In this document: piece by piece, positions 13,279-22,272 of the stretch | Position numbering within the stretch: position 1 is the first letter of the stretch | Layout of the letters: each line of letters begins with the position of its first letter | From: JADHLJ01 sp038146985 | Lineage (GTDB): Bacteria; Pseudomonadota; Alphaproteobacteria; Thalassobaculales; Thalassobaculaceae | DNA: 64,000 bases | Direction of reading: 5' to 3' | Assembly (NCBI GenBank): GCA_038146985.1 | Contig: JAYQSQ010000014.1 | Location: 248,001 to 312,000 of the forward strand | Made by a program: the position numbers and the translations under genes | Notes under the pieces: model-generated | What the model saw: the letters and a program-made list of their open reading frames with translations, nothing else | The model's database searches: none | Told to the model about the DNA's origin: nothing

Positions 13279-14073
13279 TCACGGCAGGTCCAGATCTTCG
13301 TCACCGCCTTCTTCGAGGGCTTTCAGCGCCCGTCTCTGCAGCACCTCCTCCCGGCTGATCTGGCCATAGAGACGCAACCAGGGCTCCGGCTGGCTGCGTT
13401 TCTCGATCACCAGCATGCTGTCGTAGAAATGCAGGCCGAAGGTGGTATTGGCGAAGTCCCCGGTCGGCATCGGCTGGGGCCGGTCCGCGGGCGGCTTGAT
13501 GTAGGATTCGAAGTTCGGATTGTACCAGTACCATTCATGCAGCAGATCGATCAGGCGCTTGGCCCGCTCGATAAACGACTCGCGCCCGAACCCGCCGCCG
13601 AAATGCGGCCAATAGCTGGTGTGCAGATCCTCGACGATATAGATCCCGCCTTCCGCAAGATGCGGATACAGGGCCTCGAAGGTTGCGATCTGCTGATGGG
13701 CCTTGTGGCCGCCATCGTCGATGACCACGTCAAGCTGGGGCATCCGGGTTTTCAAGCTGTCAAGAAACGCCGGGTCCGCCTGATCGCCGATGAGGATTTC
13801 CGCCTCGTCCTCGATCAGCAGCGAGCTGGTCGGGTCGATATCGACACCGACGATGCGCGCCTGCGCGCCGAAATAGCGCCGCCAGATCTGCAGCGATCCG
13901 CCGTTGAAAACGCCGATCTCGAGCAACGAGACCGGGCGGCCGCGCAAAGCCGAGAGATGGCGCTCGTAGATCTCGGGATAGTGGTTCCACTTGTCGCTTT
14001 TGTTTCCGGTGTGGCTTTCGAACATCTCGACAAGGCTGAGATCCTGCCCCGCACCGCCATCAGATCCCGTCAT
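13279..14073 (-). CDS. class I SAM-dependent methyltransferase (MycE/cephalosporin-hydroxylase-like)
   Basis: A 264-residue Rossmann-fold protein. Motif I (VSLLEIGVFNGGSLQIW, residues about 48-64), the acidic ribose-binding VGVDIDP and the post-II VVIDDGGH metal or SAM site are clear. The DDGGH segment is typical of the MycE-type sugar O-methyltransferase/cephalosporin hydroxylase clan, which acts on small molecules or glycans. It is the last gene of a three-gene unit, starting 22 bp after the class IV aminotransferase and downstream of the gated channel gene. Substrate unknown. Confidence 0.8.
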   Translation of the reverse strand: MTGSDGGAGQDLSLVEMFESHTGNKSDKWNHYPEIYERHLSALRGRPVSLLEIGVFNGGSLQIWRRYFGAQARIVGVDIDPTSSLLIEDEAEILIGDQADPAFLDSLKTRMPQLDVVIDDGGHKAHQQIATFEALYPHLAEGGIYIVEDLHTSYWPHFGGGFGRESFIERAKRLIDLLHEWYWYNPNFESYIKPPADRPQPMPTGDFANTTFGLHFYDSMLVIEKRSQPEPWLRLYGQISREEVLQRRALKALEEGGDEDLDLP

Positions 14074-14095
14074 TTATTCGCCCCCTGGCCAGACC

Positions 14096-15046
14096 TCATG
14101 CCCCACCATCCCCATAGTTGACCGGCGTCGCCATCCATCCCTCGTCATGACGGCGCCAGTAAAGGTCCTTCAGATTTCGCGATACCGGACCCGGACTGTC
14201 GTTCGACAGAATACGGCCGTCGATCCGCGTCACCGGCATGATTCCGCCGGCCGTCGTGGTCAAAAAAATCTCGTCCGCCTCATGCAGATCCTCGGTCCGC
14301 AGACGGCCCGCCCCAGCCTTGAGGCCCAGCTCCGCACACAGCTCCAGCGTTGCCTTGCGGGTGATGCCCTCCAATGCTCCCCGGTCCGGCGTTAGGACAT
14401 GGCCGTCTCGCACGACGAAGACGTTGAAGCCCGGCCCCTCGGTGACGAACCCGTCGTGATCCAGAAGGATCGCGGTATCGGCCCCGGCGTCCTCGGCTTC
14501 TAACAGCGCCTTGACCATGTCGCCACGGTGATAATTCTTGATCGTCGGGTCGACGGAATCAGCCGGAATGCGCGGCGTCTTGGCGATGATCGCATGGCCG
14601 CCGCGTTCCTGGATCTCCGGAGACAGCACGTCGATCCAAGGCAAGGCATAGGCGATAAACTGGTTCTGATACTTGGCCATTGAGCCACGGGGACCGTAAG
14701 GCGGCAGTCCACGGGTGCAGACCATCGCGACATAGGAATCCCGATGCCCGGTCAGGCGCACGCATTCCGACAACACCTTGATCAGGCCTTCGGCATCCAG
14801 CGGAATGCGCATCCGCAGTCCCGCCATCGAGGCCTGAAACCGCGCGACATGGTCGTCTAGGCGGAAGAATGACCCGTTCTTCACATGCACCACGTCATAG
14901 CAGACGTCCGACCGGGTAAAACCCCAATCAAGCACCGAGATCCTCGCCTCGGCAATTGGACAATAGCCGCCGTCGGCATAGGCGGCGCCTTCCGGCCATT
15001 GGCCCGTCCGCCCGTCCGACGCAAAGCCGTCGGCAACCGCGTTCAT
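14096..15046 (-). CDS. class IV aminotransferase (branched-chain or D-amino acid type)
   Basis: A 316-residue PLP enzyme of fold type IV. The pyridoxal lysine lies in the segment TIKNYHRGDMVKALLEAED, and the product-side segment is DTAILLDHDGFVTEGPGFNVF. GITRKATLEL follows, as in the branched-chain/D-alanine transaminase family. The ATG at 15046 overlaps the stop of the upstream channel gene as ATGA, and GAGGG lies upstream. This coupling fixes the start; a longer frame to 15115 is unlikely. Whether the substrate is L-branched-chain, D-amino acid or aminodeoxychorismate cannot be decided by eye. Confidence 0.88.
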   Translation of the reverse strand: MNAVADGFASDGRTGQWPEGAAYADGGYCPIAEARISVLDWGFTRSDVCYDVVHVKNGSFFRLDDHVARFQASMAGLRMRIPLDAEGLIKVLSECVRLTGHRDSYVAMVCTRGLPPYGPRGSMAKYQNQFIAYALPWIDVLSPEIQERGGHAIIAKTPRIPADSVDPTIKNYHRGDMVKALLEAEDAGADTAILLDHDGFVTEGPGFNVFVVRDGHVLTPDRGALEGITRKATLELCAELGLKAGAGRLRTEDLHEADEIFLTTTAGGIMPVTRIDGRILSNDSPGPVSRNLKDLYWRRHDEGWMATPVNYGDGGA

Positions 15047-16278
15047 GGATCGGCCCTCTTCTCCAAACCGGCACGGGTTACCGGTTCCCCGTGGTTGCGC
15101 CGCTGCACCGGCCAAATCGGCTGTCCCGCATGACCTGCTTGCCGTTCTTCACTGACCCGGGTCAAAGTCTCGCGCAACTCGGGATTGCTGTCGAGGAACC
15201 GGCCGAGGTCTTGAGCGTCGAGGACCAGGAGCCGCGTATCCTCCACGGCGATGATCGTGGCGACCCGGTCGCCATGCTCAATGAGTGCGATTTCCCCGAA
15301 GAAGTCGCCGGCATGAAGGATCACCGGTCCAGGCTCCAGTTCCACCTCCAAAGCGCCGCTGACCACGAAATACATGCTATCCGCATGCTCGCCCTTGCGG
15401 ACCACGACCTGCCCGGTCCGGGCGCTACGCGGCTTCAGCATCGCTGCAAGATCGGCGATCCGCGCCGCCGGCAGATCCGAGAAAAGCGGCACCTCGGCGA
15501 CCAGATCCCAGGTCTCGACAAATCCCCGCCGACGGAACTCCCTCGTGTATCCCGACGCCAGGATCGCGGCTGGCAGCGCGAACATGCCGACGCCGATGAT
15601 GGTCACGAAACCGCCCATGATCCGGCCAACCGGAGTGACGGGTGTCACGTCTCCGTAGCCGACCGTCGTCAGGGTCGCCAGCCCCCACCACATGGCGTGC
15701 GGCACGCTGGCGAAAGCCTCGGGCTGGGCCTCACGCTCGGCAACGAACACCAGGGTCGAAGCGACGACCAGCATCAGGATCAGCATGATGAAGACGCCGA
15801 TCAATGCCCGGCGTTCGGTGTAGAACACCGCTTCCAGGCTTTCGACCACAGCGCCGAAGGGGGTGAAACGCAACACCCGCATCAGCCGGAAGGTGCGCAA
15901 AATGACCAGTTCCGGCTCTATCCCGAGCAGCAGGGGAAGCAACGCGATCAGATCAAGCATGTTGCCCGGCGAGATCAGATATCGCAGACGACCGCGTATC
16001 GGATCACGCCGGTTTCGCTTACGTGTCCCGCTGGCATCGAAGAACCAGACCCGCAGGACCAATTCAACGGCGAACAGAAGCATTGCCAACGTCGTCAGCA
16101 GGTCGATCCAGCGTTGCTCAGCATCGTCGAAAATATCCATCGACCCGGCGATCACCGTGACCACCGTGAACAGGATGGTGCAGATGATGACCGCCTGAAC
16201 GAAACGGCGCGCGGCTCCCGGTCCCGGAATCAGTTCCAAAGTCTCATGGATGGCGCGTTTTATCTCGTTTGCCCGCAC
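15043..16278 (-). CDS. cyclic-nucleotide-gated voltage-type potassium channel
   Basis: A 411-residue six-TM ion channel of the MloK1 type. Segments S1-S4 lie between residues about 26 and 140. S4 is regularly charged (R128, R131, R134 and R137 in LRTFRLMRVLRF). The pore has the potassium filter TTVGYGD at 204-210. A C-terminal cyclic-nucleotide-binding domain spans about 262-365, with the phosphate-binding cassette GDFFGEIALI (324-333) and R338, the residue expected to contact the cyclic phosphate. All key residues are present, so cAMP- or cGMP-gated potassium flux in the inner membrane is a sound inference. The stop overlaps the aminotransferase start by 4 bp. Confidence 0.93.
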   Translation of the reverse strand: MRANEIKRAIHETLELIPGPGAARRFVQAVIICTILFTVVTVIAGSMDIFDDAEQRWIDLLTTLAMLLFAVELVLRVWFFDASGTRKRNRRDPIRGRLRYLISPGNMLDLIALLPLLLGIEPELVILRTFRLMRVLRFTPFGAVVESLEAVFYTERRALIGVFIMLILMLVVASTLVFVAEREAQPEAFASVPHAMWWGLATLTTVGYGDVTPVTPVGRIMGGFVTIIGVGMFALPAAILASGYTREFRRRGFVETWDLVAEVPLFSDLPAARIADLAAMLKPRSARTGQVVVRKGEHADSMYFVVSGALEVELEPGPVILHAGDFFGEIALIEHGDRVATIIAVEDTRLLVLDAQDLGRFLDSNPELRETLTRVSEERQAGHAGQPIWPVQRRNHGEPVTRAGLEKRADP

Positions 16279-16425
16279 GGCGTTCCCCCGCCCCGTCGCT
16301 GGATTGTTAGTTTATGGGCTGCCGCCGGCATGAGAAAGAACATTGGCGATTCGGCCAATGTCGGGCCTTTGGATTTCTGGGCGTCCTGCTAAAGTGGATT
16401 GAGCGCATATCTGTGGAGGGAAATC

Positions 16426-17715
16426 ATGGCGGGCATGCAACGCGGCGCGGCGGAACAGGCGTTGATCGATCGGGCACGCACGGTTCTGCCGGCCGGCTCC
16501 TTCGGCAACATGGCGGGCGATATCGTGGTCGCCAGGGGCAAGGGCGGCCGCATCTGGGACATCAGCGGCAACGAATATGTCGACTTCCTGCTGGGCTCGG
16601 GACCGATGTTCGTCGGCCACGACCATCCCGAGGTCACCGCCGCGGTGCAGGAGCAGATCCCGAAGGGAACCACCTTCTTTGCCAATAACGAGCATGGCAT
16701 CGCGCTTGCCGAAGCGATCTGCGAAGCCATGGCCTGTGCCGGCAAGCTGCGGTTCGTCAGTAGCGGCACCGAGGCGACCTTCTATGCCATGCGGACCGCC
16801 CGCGCCCACCGCAAACGGGATAAGATCCTGAAGTTCGAGGGTGGTTTTCACGGCATGAACGACTATGCCCTGATGAGCATGGCGCCGAAGCAACGCTCGA
16901 ACTTCCCGCAGGCGGTCCCCGATACGCCCGGCATCCCCAAGAAGGTCGCCGACGAGGTCATCATCGCCCCCTTCAACGATGCCGAGACGGCCCGGGCGAT
17001 CATCACCGAGTATCACGACCAACTCGGCGCCGTTATTGCCGAGCCGTTTCAGCGCTTGCTACCGCCAAAACCGGGCTTTCTCGAGACCTTGCGCGAGGTG
17101 ACCAGCGAGTTCGAGATTCCCCTGATCTTCGATGAGATCGTCACCGGGTTCCGCTTCGCCTATGGCGGCGCCCAGGCCTATTACGGGGTCACGCCGGACA
17201 TGTGCTCGCTCGGCAAGATCATCGGCGGCGGCTTCCCGCTGGCGGCGATCTGCGGCCATGACGATCTGATGGCGCATTTCGACAAGGAGACCGCCGGGGA
17301 CGACGGCTTCCTGCCCCAGATCGGTACCCTCAGCGGCAATCCCGTCGCCGCCGTCGCGGGCTTGAAAACCCTTGAGATCCTGAGGCGTCCCGGTGCCTAC
17401 GAGAAAGTCTTCGAAACCGGGCGCCGCTTGATGGAAGGTCTTCAAGCCGCGTTGCACGACAACGGGCACGCCGCCAAGGTCATCGGCGAGCCGCCTCTGT
17501 TCGATGTGTTCTTCACCGACGGGCCGGTCGAGGACTACCGTGGCATGGCCGCCGCCGACGCCGCCAAGGGCCGCGCCTTCACCTTGCTTCTGCGGGAGCG
17601 CGGCGTGTTCAAGGGCGACAGCAAATACTACATCTCCCTCGCCCATGACGAGGCGGACATCAACCTCACCCTCGCCGCCTTCAAGGACGCGGCAAAGGCG
17701 CTGGCGGAGGTGTGA
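16426..17715 (+). CDS. class III aminotransferase (glutamate-1-semialdehyde aminomutase-like)
   Basis: A 429-residue PLP enzyme of fold type I. The PLP aspartate lies in IFDEIVTGFRF and the Schiff-base lysine in SLGKIIGGGFPLAA. The family includes HemL, but this protein lacks nothing specific enough to call it the haem enzyme. An amine:pyruvate or beta-amino-acid transaminase is as likely. The start is set at ATG 16426 because GGAGGG lies six bases upstream; the in-frame TTG at 16399 has no such site. It is divergent from the channel gene, with a 147-bp shared promoter region. Confidence 0.88.
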   Translation: MAGMQRGAAEQALIDRARTVLPAGSFGNMAGDIVVARGKGGRIWDISGNEYVDFLLGSGPMFVGHDHPEVTAAVQEQIPKGTTFFANNEHGIALAEAICEAMACAGKLRFVSSGTEATFYAMRTARAHRKRDKILKFEGGFHGMNDYALMSMAPKQRSNFPQAVPDTPGIPKKVADEVIIAPFNDAETARAIITEYHDQLGAVIAEPFQRLLPPKPGFLETLREVTSEFEIPLIFDEIVTGFRFAYGGAQAYYGVTPDMCSLGKIIGGGFPLAAICGHDDLMAHFDKETAGDDGFLPQIGTLSGNPVAAVAGLKTLEILRRPGAYEKVFETGRRLMEGLQAALHDNGHAAKVIGEPPLFDVFFTDGPVEDYRGMAAADAAKGRAFTLLLRERGVFKGDSKYYISLAHDEADINLTLAAFKDAAKALAEV

Positions 17716-17747
17716 GGGAGCGAAACAGCTGGATAATCAACCACTTT

Positions 17748-17806
17748 CCCTGCGCCATCCCACGCCTGACTATCGAATTCTCGAGGGTGCTCGTGGGATG
17801 GCAGGG
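17748..17806. terminator. 15-bp-stem hairpin between convergent genes
   Basis: The left arm (17748-17764) pairs with the right arm (17792-17806), including the 10-base match CCATCCCACG/CGTGGGATGG and an extra CCCTG/CAGGG step with a 2-base bulge. The loop is 27 nt. It lies between the class III aminotransferase stop and the SDR stop and probably acts as a two-way terminator. Confidence 0.5.
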
Positions 17807-17844
17807 CCGTACGGCAAGCCTCCAACTTCCTCGCCTCGGCACGG

Positions 17845-18594
17845 CTACAGCATCTGCCCGCCGTCGACCGCGATGGTAACCCCGGTGACCCAGGAGGCGG
17901 CATCGGAGGCGAGGAAGACGGCGAGGTTGGCGACCTCGTCCGGCTCGCCAAGACGGCCGAAGGGAATGGAGCGCTTGATCCCATCATAGAGTTTGGGATT
18001 GTTCTTCTTGGCATCGTCCCAGGTCCCGCCGGGAAACTCGATCGATCCCGGCGCCAGGCAATTGACCCGAATGTTCTTCGGCGCGAGTTGGAGCGCCTGG
18101 GTCTTGGTGTACTGGATCACCGCCGCCTTCACCGCACCATAGGGCGGGGTCCGTAGGGACGATGTCAGACCCGAGATCGAGGAGGTGTGGATGATCGCGC
18201 CGCCGCCAGCCTTTTCGATATGGGGCACCGCCGCCCAGGAGCCGCGGACCAGCGCCATGAGGTCCACGTCCAGGCCCAGGCGCCAGCCCTCCTCGTCATC
18301 GGTGCGCCCGAAACCCGAGGGGTTGTTGACCAGAATGTTCAGCCCGCCGAGAGCGCCCGCCGCCGCCTCGATATAAGCGGTCAGCGCGTCCGCATCGCTA
18401 ACGTCACAGGTCTTTGCATGGACCTTGGTCCCGCGCGCCGCGATCTTTTTGCGCGCTGCCTCCAGGGTTTCAGCGCCGCGCGCGCAGATCGACACATCCG
18501 CTCCCTCCTTGGCGAACGTATCGGCGATCGACAGCCCGATCCCCCGGCTGGCACCGGTGACGATGACTTTCTTGCCCTTCAAGCCGAGATCCAT
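17845..18594 (-). CDS. short-chain dehydrogenase/reductase (classical SDR)
   Basis: A 249-residue NAD(P)-dependent oxidoreductase. It has TGASRGIG for cofactor binding near residue 13, an NNPSGFG segment in place of the usual NNAG, a catalytic serine in IIHTSSISG, and Y-x3-K in PYGAVKAAV. The C-terminus (ASWVTGVTIAVDGGQML) is the standard closing strand of classical SDRs. The ATG at 18594 has GAGGGG upstream and matches the family N-terminus (MDLGLKGKKVIVTG); the frame continues to 18672 but that part is not SDR-like. The substrate is unknown. Confidence 0.9.
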   Translation of the reverse strand: MDLGLKGKKVIVTGASRGIGLSIADTFAKEGADVSICARGAETLEAARKKIAARGTKVHAKTCDVSDADALTAYIEAAAGALGGLNILVNNPSGFGRTDDEEGWRLGLDVDLMALVRGSWAAVPHIEKAGGGAIIHTSSISGLTSSLRTPPYGAVKAAVIQYTKTQALQLAPKNIRVNCLAPGSIEFPGGTWDDAKKNNPKLYDGIKRSIPFGRLGEPDEVANLAVFLASDAASWVTGVTIAVDGGQML

Positions 18595-18668
18595 GGGTCC
18601 ATTCCCCTCACTGTTGCGGCGCCGGAGGCGCCAAGTATCCGTCCCCGCCGCCGGTGGCGGCAACCCTT

Positions 18669-20495
18669 TCAATCGCCGGCGGAAGCCGCGATGACCTTCA
18701 GAAACGGCTCCGCGAAATCCTTCAGCTTCGCCGCCCCGACACCGTGCACCTCCGCGAATTCATCGCGGCTGCGCGGCGCGCGGCGGGCCATGTCCTGAAG
18801 CGCCTTGTCGGTGAAGATCACGTAGGCCGGCACGCCCCGCGAGCGCGCGAGCTTAGAGCGCAACGCCTTGAGTTCCGCGAGCAGTTGCAAGGCGTCCGGG
18901 TCCAGGTCCGAGGCCAATGGCGCTGCCCCTCGCCGTGCCTTGGACGGCGCGCGCGCCACCACGTCGTCGCGGTAACGAAACACCTCCCGTCCCTGCCGCA
19001 AGGCCTCGCCCTGCCTGGTGATTTTGAGCCCACCATAATCCCGCACGTCCATGTGCAGGAAGCCTGCCGCGACCATTTGGCGGATGATCGAGCGCCATTC
19101 CTCCGCCTTGCGGCCGGCGCCGGCCCCGTGCTCTGAAAGTCGGTCATGTCCGGCGCGCGTGATCTTCTCGGCGGTGCTCCCGCGCAGCACCTCGACGATA
19201 TGGCTCGCGCCGAAACGCTGTCCCGTCGCCGCGACGACGCCAAGGACCTGCTGGGCTTCCAGGGTGCCGTCGACAATATCGGCCGGATCGAGGCACATGT
19301 CGCAATTGCCGCACTCGCCGCTTTCCTCGCCGAAATACGAGAGCAAGGTGCGGCGCCTGCAGCCGGGGGCCTCGCAATAGCCGATCAGCGCGCCCAGGCG
19401 CTGGTGCTCACGGCGGCGGCGGTCGTCACTGCTTTCCTCCTGCTCGATGAACACCCGGCGCATCCGGATATCGTCGAGGCCGTACAGCATCATCGCCTCG
19501 GCGGGGCTCCCGTCGCGGCCCGCCCGGCCGATCTCCTGGTAATAGGCCTCGACGCTTCCCGGAAGGTCGGCGTGCAGCACAAAGCGGATATCCGGCTTGT
19601 CGATGCCCATGCCAAAGGCGATGGTGGCGACCATTACCTCACCGTCCCGGGTCATGAAGGCGTCTTGATTGGCCTCGCGTTCGCCTTTCTCCATGCCTGC
19701 GTGATAGGCCAGCGCGTCGAGACCCTGGTCCCTCAGATAGGCCGCCGTCTCATCGGTCTTCTTGCGCGACAGGCAATAGACGATGCCGCTCTCGCCCTTG
19801 CGTGCTTCCAGAAATTCCATCATCTGGCGCCGCCAGTCACGCTTGGCCGCGACCGAGAGCTTGATGTTCGGCCGGTCGAAACCGGTGACGAAGACCTCGG
19901 CATCGTTGTCGAAAAGTCGGCCGGCGATGTCCTGACGGGTGACTTCGTCGGCGGTTGCGGTCAGCGCGGCAATGGGCACGCCGGGAAACAGATCCTTCAG
20001 GCGCGCCAGATCCTCGTATTCCGGCCGGAACGCCGGTCCCCATTGGGAGATGCAGTGGGCCTCGTCGACGGCAAACAGCCGGACCGGCAATCGGGCGAGC
20101 GCGGCAAGCATCCGGTCGGTCATCAACCGTTCTGGCGCGAGGTACAGGATCGGCGCTTCGCCCGCCGCCACCCGGCGCCAGGACTCGACATTCTCCCAGC
20201 GTTCGCGCGCTGAGTTGATGGTCTCGGCCCGAACACCGGCGAGGCGAAGCGCGGCAACCTGGTCCTGCATCAACGCCACCAGGGGCGAGACCACGACCGT
20301 CAACCCGCCCAGCACCAGTGCCGGCACCTGAAAGCATAGCGACTTTCCGGCGCCGGTCGGCATCACCGCCAGGGCATGACGCCCTCCAAGCAGACAATCC
20401 ACGACGTCTTCCTGGCCGGGACGGAAATCGTCGAAACCGTAGACCTCGCGCAAGATTTCCCGCTTGCGGTCCTCGAATGCCAGGGCCAAGGCCAT
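18669..20495 (-). CDS. recQ: ATP-dependent DNA helicase RecQ
   Basis: A 608-residue 3'-to-5' helicase, full length for the family. Walker A is MPTGAGKS (residues about 45-52), motif II is DEAHCISQW, and motif VI is QEIGRAGRDG. The RecQ zinc-binding cysteines lie in EAPGCRRRTLLSYF and CGNCDMCLDP. The winged helix follows, and a C-terminal HRDC domain occupies about residues 525-600. RecQ unwinds branched DNA in recombination and replication restart. It is separated from sthA by a clear hairpin terminator, so it is probably transcribed from its own promoter. Confidence 0.95.
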   Translation of the reverse strand: MALALAFEDRKREILREVYGFDDFRPGQEDVVDCLLGGRHALAVMPTGAGKSLCFQVPALVLGGLTVVVSPLVALMQDQVAALRLAGVRAETINSARERWENVESWRRVAAGEAPILYLAPERLMTDRMLAALARLPVRLFAVDEAHCISQWGPAFRPEYEDLARLKDLFPGVPIAALTATADEVTRQDIAGRLFDNDAEVFVTGFDRPNIKLSVAAKRDWRRQMMEFLEARKGESGIVYCLSRKKTDETAAYLRDQGLDALAYHAGMEKGEREANQDAFMTRDGEVMVATIAFGMGIDKPDIRFVLHADLPGSVEAYYQEIGRAGRDGSPAEAMMLYGLDDIRMRRVFIEQEESSDDRRRREHQRLGALIGYCEAPGCRRRTLLSYFGEESGECGNCDMCLDPADIVDGTLEAQQVLGVVAATGQRFGASHIVEVLRGSTAEKITRAGHDRLSEHGAGAGRKAEEWRSIIRQMVAAGFLHMDVRDYGGLKITRQGEALRQGREVFRYRDDVVARAPSKARRGAAPLASDLDPDALQLLAELKALRSKLARSRGVPAYVIFTDKALQDMARRAPRSRDEFAEVHGVGAAKLKDFAEPFLKVIAASAGD

Positions 20496-20526
20496 GCGGA
20501 CTGTCCTCGTTCACCAACACAACGAC

Positions 20527-20559
20527 AAAGCCCGCCACGGTGATCCCGCAGCGGGCTTT
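20527..20559 (-). terminator. Rho-independent-type terminator after sthA
   Basis: The perfect 9-bp arms AAAGCCCGC (20527-20535) and GCGGGCTTT (20551-20559) enclose a 15-nt loop. In the direction of sthA transcription the stem is GC-rich and followed by TTTGTCGTTG. It separates sthA from recQ. Confidence 0.65.
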
Positions 20560-20581
20560 CAGAATAAGCTGATTCGCGAGC

Positions 20582-21985
20582 TTATGGGGGAGGCATTCTG
20601 TTCCAGGCGTCGAGGGCGGCAATTTTGTACGCCTCGGCCAGGGTCGGGTAGTTGAAGGTGTTCTCGACGAAATACTCAAGCGGCCCGCCCAGGTTCAACA
20701 CCGCCTGGCCGATATGGATGAGCTCGGTCGCACCCTCGCCGACGATGTGAACCCCCAGCAGGCGCCGGGTCTTCAGGTCCACGATCATCTTCATCATGCC
20801 GGAATTCAGGCCTATTATATGACCGCGGCTGGTCTCACGGAAACGCGCGATGCCGACCTCGTAGGGGATGCCCTTCTCCTTGACCTGCTCCTCGCTGAGA
20901 CCGACGGTCGAGATTTCCGGAACCGCGTAGATCCCGTAGGGGAAGAAATCCGGCGGCGCGAACGCGGCTTCCTCGAAGGCATGACATGCCGCGATCCGAC
21001 CCTGTTCCATCGATGTCGAGGCCAAGCTGGGGAACCCGATCACGTCGCCGGCAGCGTAGATATGCGGCACATCGGTCTGGAAGGTCTGCGGGTTCACCAC
21101 GAGGCGGCCGCGATTGTCGGCCTTCAATCCCACCGCATCGAGGTTCAGCGCGTCCGTGGCTCCGGCACGGCCGGCCGCAAAAAGGATCATGTCGCTTCGA
21201 ACGACACGGCCGTTTTCCATGGTGATCGTAGACCTGCCGCCCTTGTTCCGCTTGACCGATTTGATCGTGCAACCCAGGCGCAGCACGACCCCCCGGTCGC
21301 GCAGGTCGTGTATCAGTTCGGCGACCAGTTCCTGGTCGACGAAATCGAGGATCGTCTCGCGCGCTTCGATCAGTGTTACCGGCACATCCAGCGCGCTGAA
21401 GATCGTGGCGTATTCGACGCCGATCACCCCGCCGCCGACGACCGCGAGGCTCTTGGGCATGCGTTCCAGTTCGAGAATGTCGTCACTGTCGAAAACCGTC
21501 TTGCCGTCGAACGGCACGTAGCTCGGCCGGTACGGCTGCGAGCCGACCGCCAGGATGAACTTGTTCGCGGAATACTGATGGATCGCCCCGTCCTCGAGGG
21601 TAATCTCGATGTTGTGAGGATCAACGAAGCGCGCCATTCCCTTCATCGTGTGGACGCTGTTCCGCGTGAACTGATGCTCGAGAACCTCGACCTCGTGATT
21701 CAAGGTCAGATGCAGACGCTTGCGAAGATCCTCGGCGGTGATGTCCTGCTTGACCCGGTAGGAGCGGCCGTAGAACCCGCGTTCACGCCAACCGGAAAGA
21801 TTCAGCGCGGTTTCCCGCAACGTCTTGCTCGGGATCGTGCCGGTATGAACCGAAACGCCGCCAACGCGCCGGCCCTTCTCGACGACAAGCACGTTCTTGC
21901 CGAATTTCGCACCCTGAATTGCCGCGCGGCGGCCACCCGGACCACTGCCGATAACGATCATATCGTAATGACGCATTGCGGACAT
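20582..21985 (-). CDS. sthA: soluble pyridine nucleotide transhydrogenase
   Basis: A 467-residue flavoprotein disulfide-reductase-fold enzyme that transfers hydride between NADPH and NAD+. The FAD-binding motif is IVIGSGPGGRRAA near residue 10. The NAD(P)-binding motif is VVGGGVIGVEYA near residue 180, and the second FAD motif is IYAAGDVIG. The segment that carries the redox cysteine pair in lipoamide dehydrogenase and mercuric reductase reads GGVSVHTGTIPSKTLRE here, with no cysteine. That is characteristic of transhydrogenases rather than dithiol enzymes. The start may be ATG 21985 or the ATG three codons later. It is divergent from the GMC oxidoreductase and ends at a strong terminator. Confidence 0.92.
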   Translation of the reverse strand: MSAMRHYDMIVIGSGPGGRRAAIQGAKFGKNVLVVEKGRRVGGVSVHTGTIPSKTLRETALNLSGWRERGFYGRSYRVKQDITAEDLRKRLHLTLNHEVEVLEHQFTRNSVHTMKGMARFVDPHNIEITLEDGAIHQYSANKFILAVGSQPYRPSYVPFDGKTVFDSDDILELERMPKSLAVVGGGVIGVEYATIFSALDVPVTLIEARETILDFVDQELVAELIHDLRDRGVVLRLGCTIKSVKRNKGGRSTITMENGRVVRSDMILFAAGRAGATDALNLDAVGLKADNRGRLVVNPQTFQTDVPHIYAAGDVIGFPSLASTSMEQGRIAACHAFEEAAFAPPDFFPYGIYAVPEISTVGLSEEQVKEKGIPYEVGIARFRETSRGHIIGLNSGMMKMIVDLKTRRLLGVHIVGEGATELIHIGQAVLNLGGPLEYFVENTFNYPTLAEAYKIAALDAWNRMPPP

Positions 21986-22057
21986 GACGGCACCACCCCC
22001 TTCACAAAGCGGATAAAGAAAAGAGCAAAGCGCTGTAAATATCAGTGAAAATTTAGT

Positions 22058-22077
22058 TTATCCACAGTATATCCACA
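22058..22077. promoter_or_regulatory. pair of DnaA boxes in the sthA/GMC divergent promoter region
   Basis: TTATCCACA at 22058-22066 matches the DnaA box consensus exactly. ATATCCACA at 22069-22077 matches 8 of 9 bases. The two lie in the same orientation, 11 bp apart, about one helical turn. The surrounding 80 bp are AT-rich. DnaA could regulate either gene. There is no box cluster or replication gene nearby to suggest an origin. Confidence 0.45.
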
Positions 22078-22272
22078 CCGTGCATTCTTCCGTCATCAGC
22101 GGATCGGATGTCCCCATGGCTGGGAAAGCCAGTCAATGGCATGCGACACCGACCGCAAATTGATCGAAGCTTCGGCAGAAGACGGATAAATCGCACCGTA
22201 TTGCAAAGCTGCCCCTTGCCAGGGATATCGCCGTGGCGCAAAGCTGAAAAAAATCCAAGGGGAGGACGAACG

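Noticed and set aside
20714..22048. Open frame of 444 codons opposite sthA
   Set aside because: Shadow of sthA; His/Arg/Asp-rich composition typical of antisense translation.
22058..22077. Replication origin at the DnaA boxes
   Set aside because: Only two boxes, no cluster, no dnaA, dnaN, gidA, parA/B or hemE nearby.
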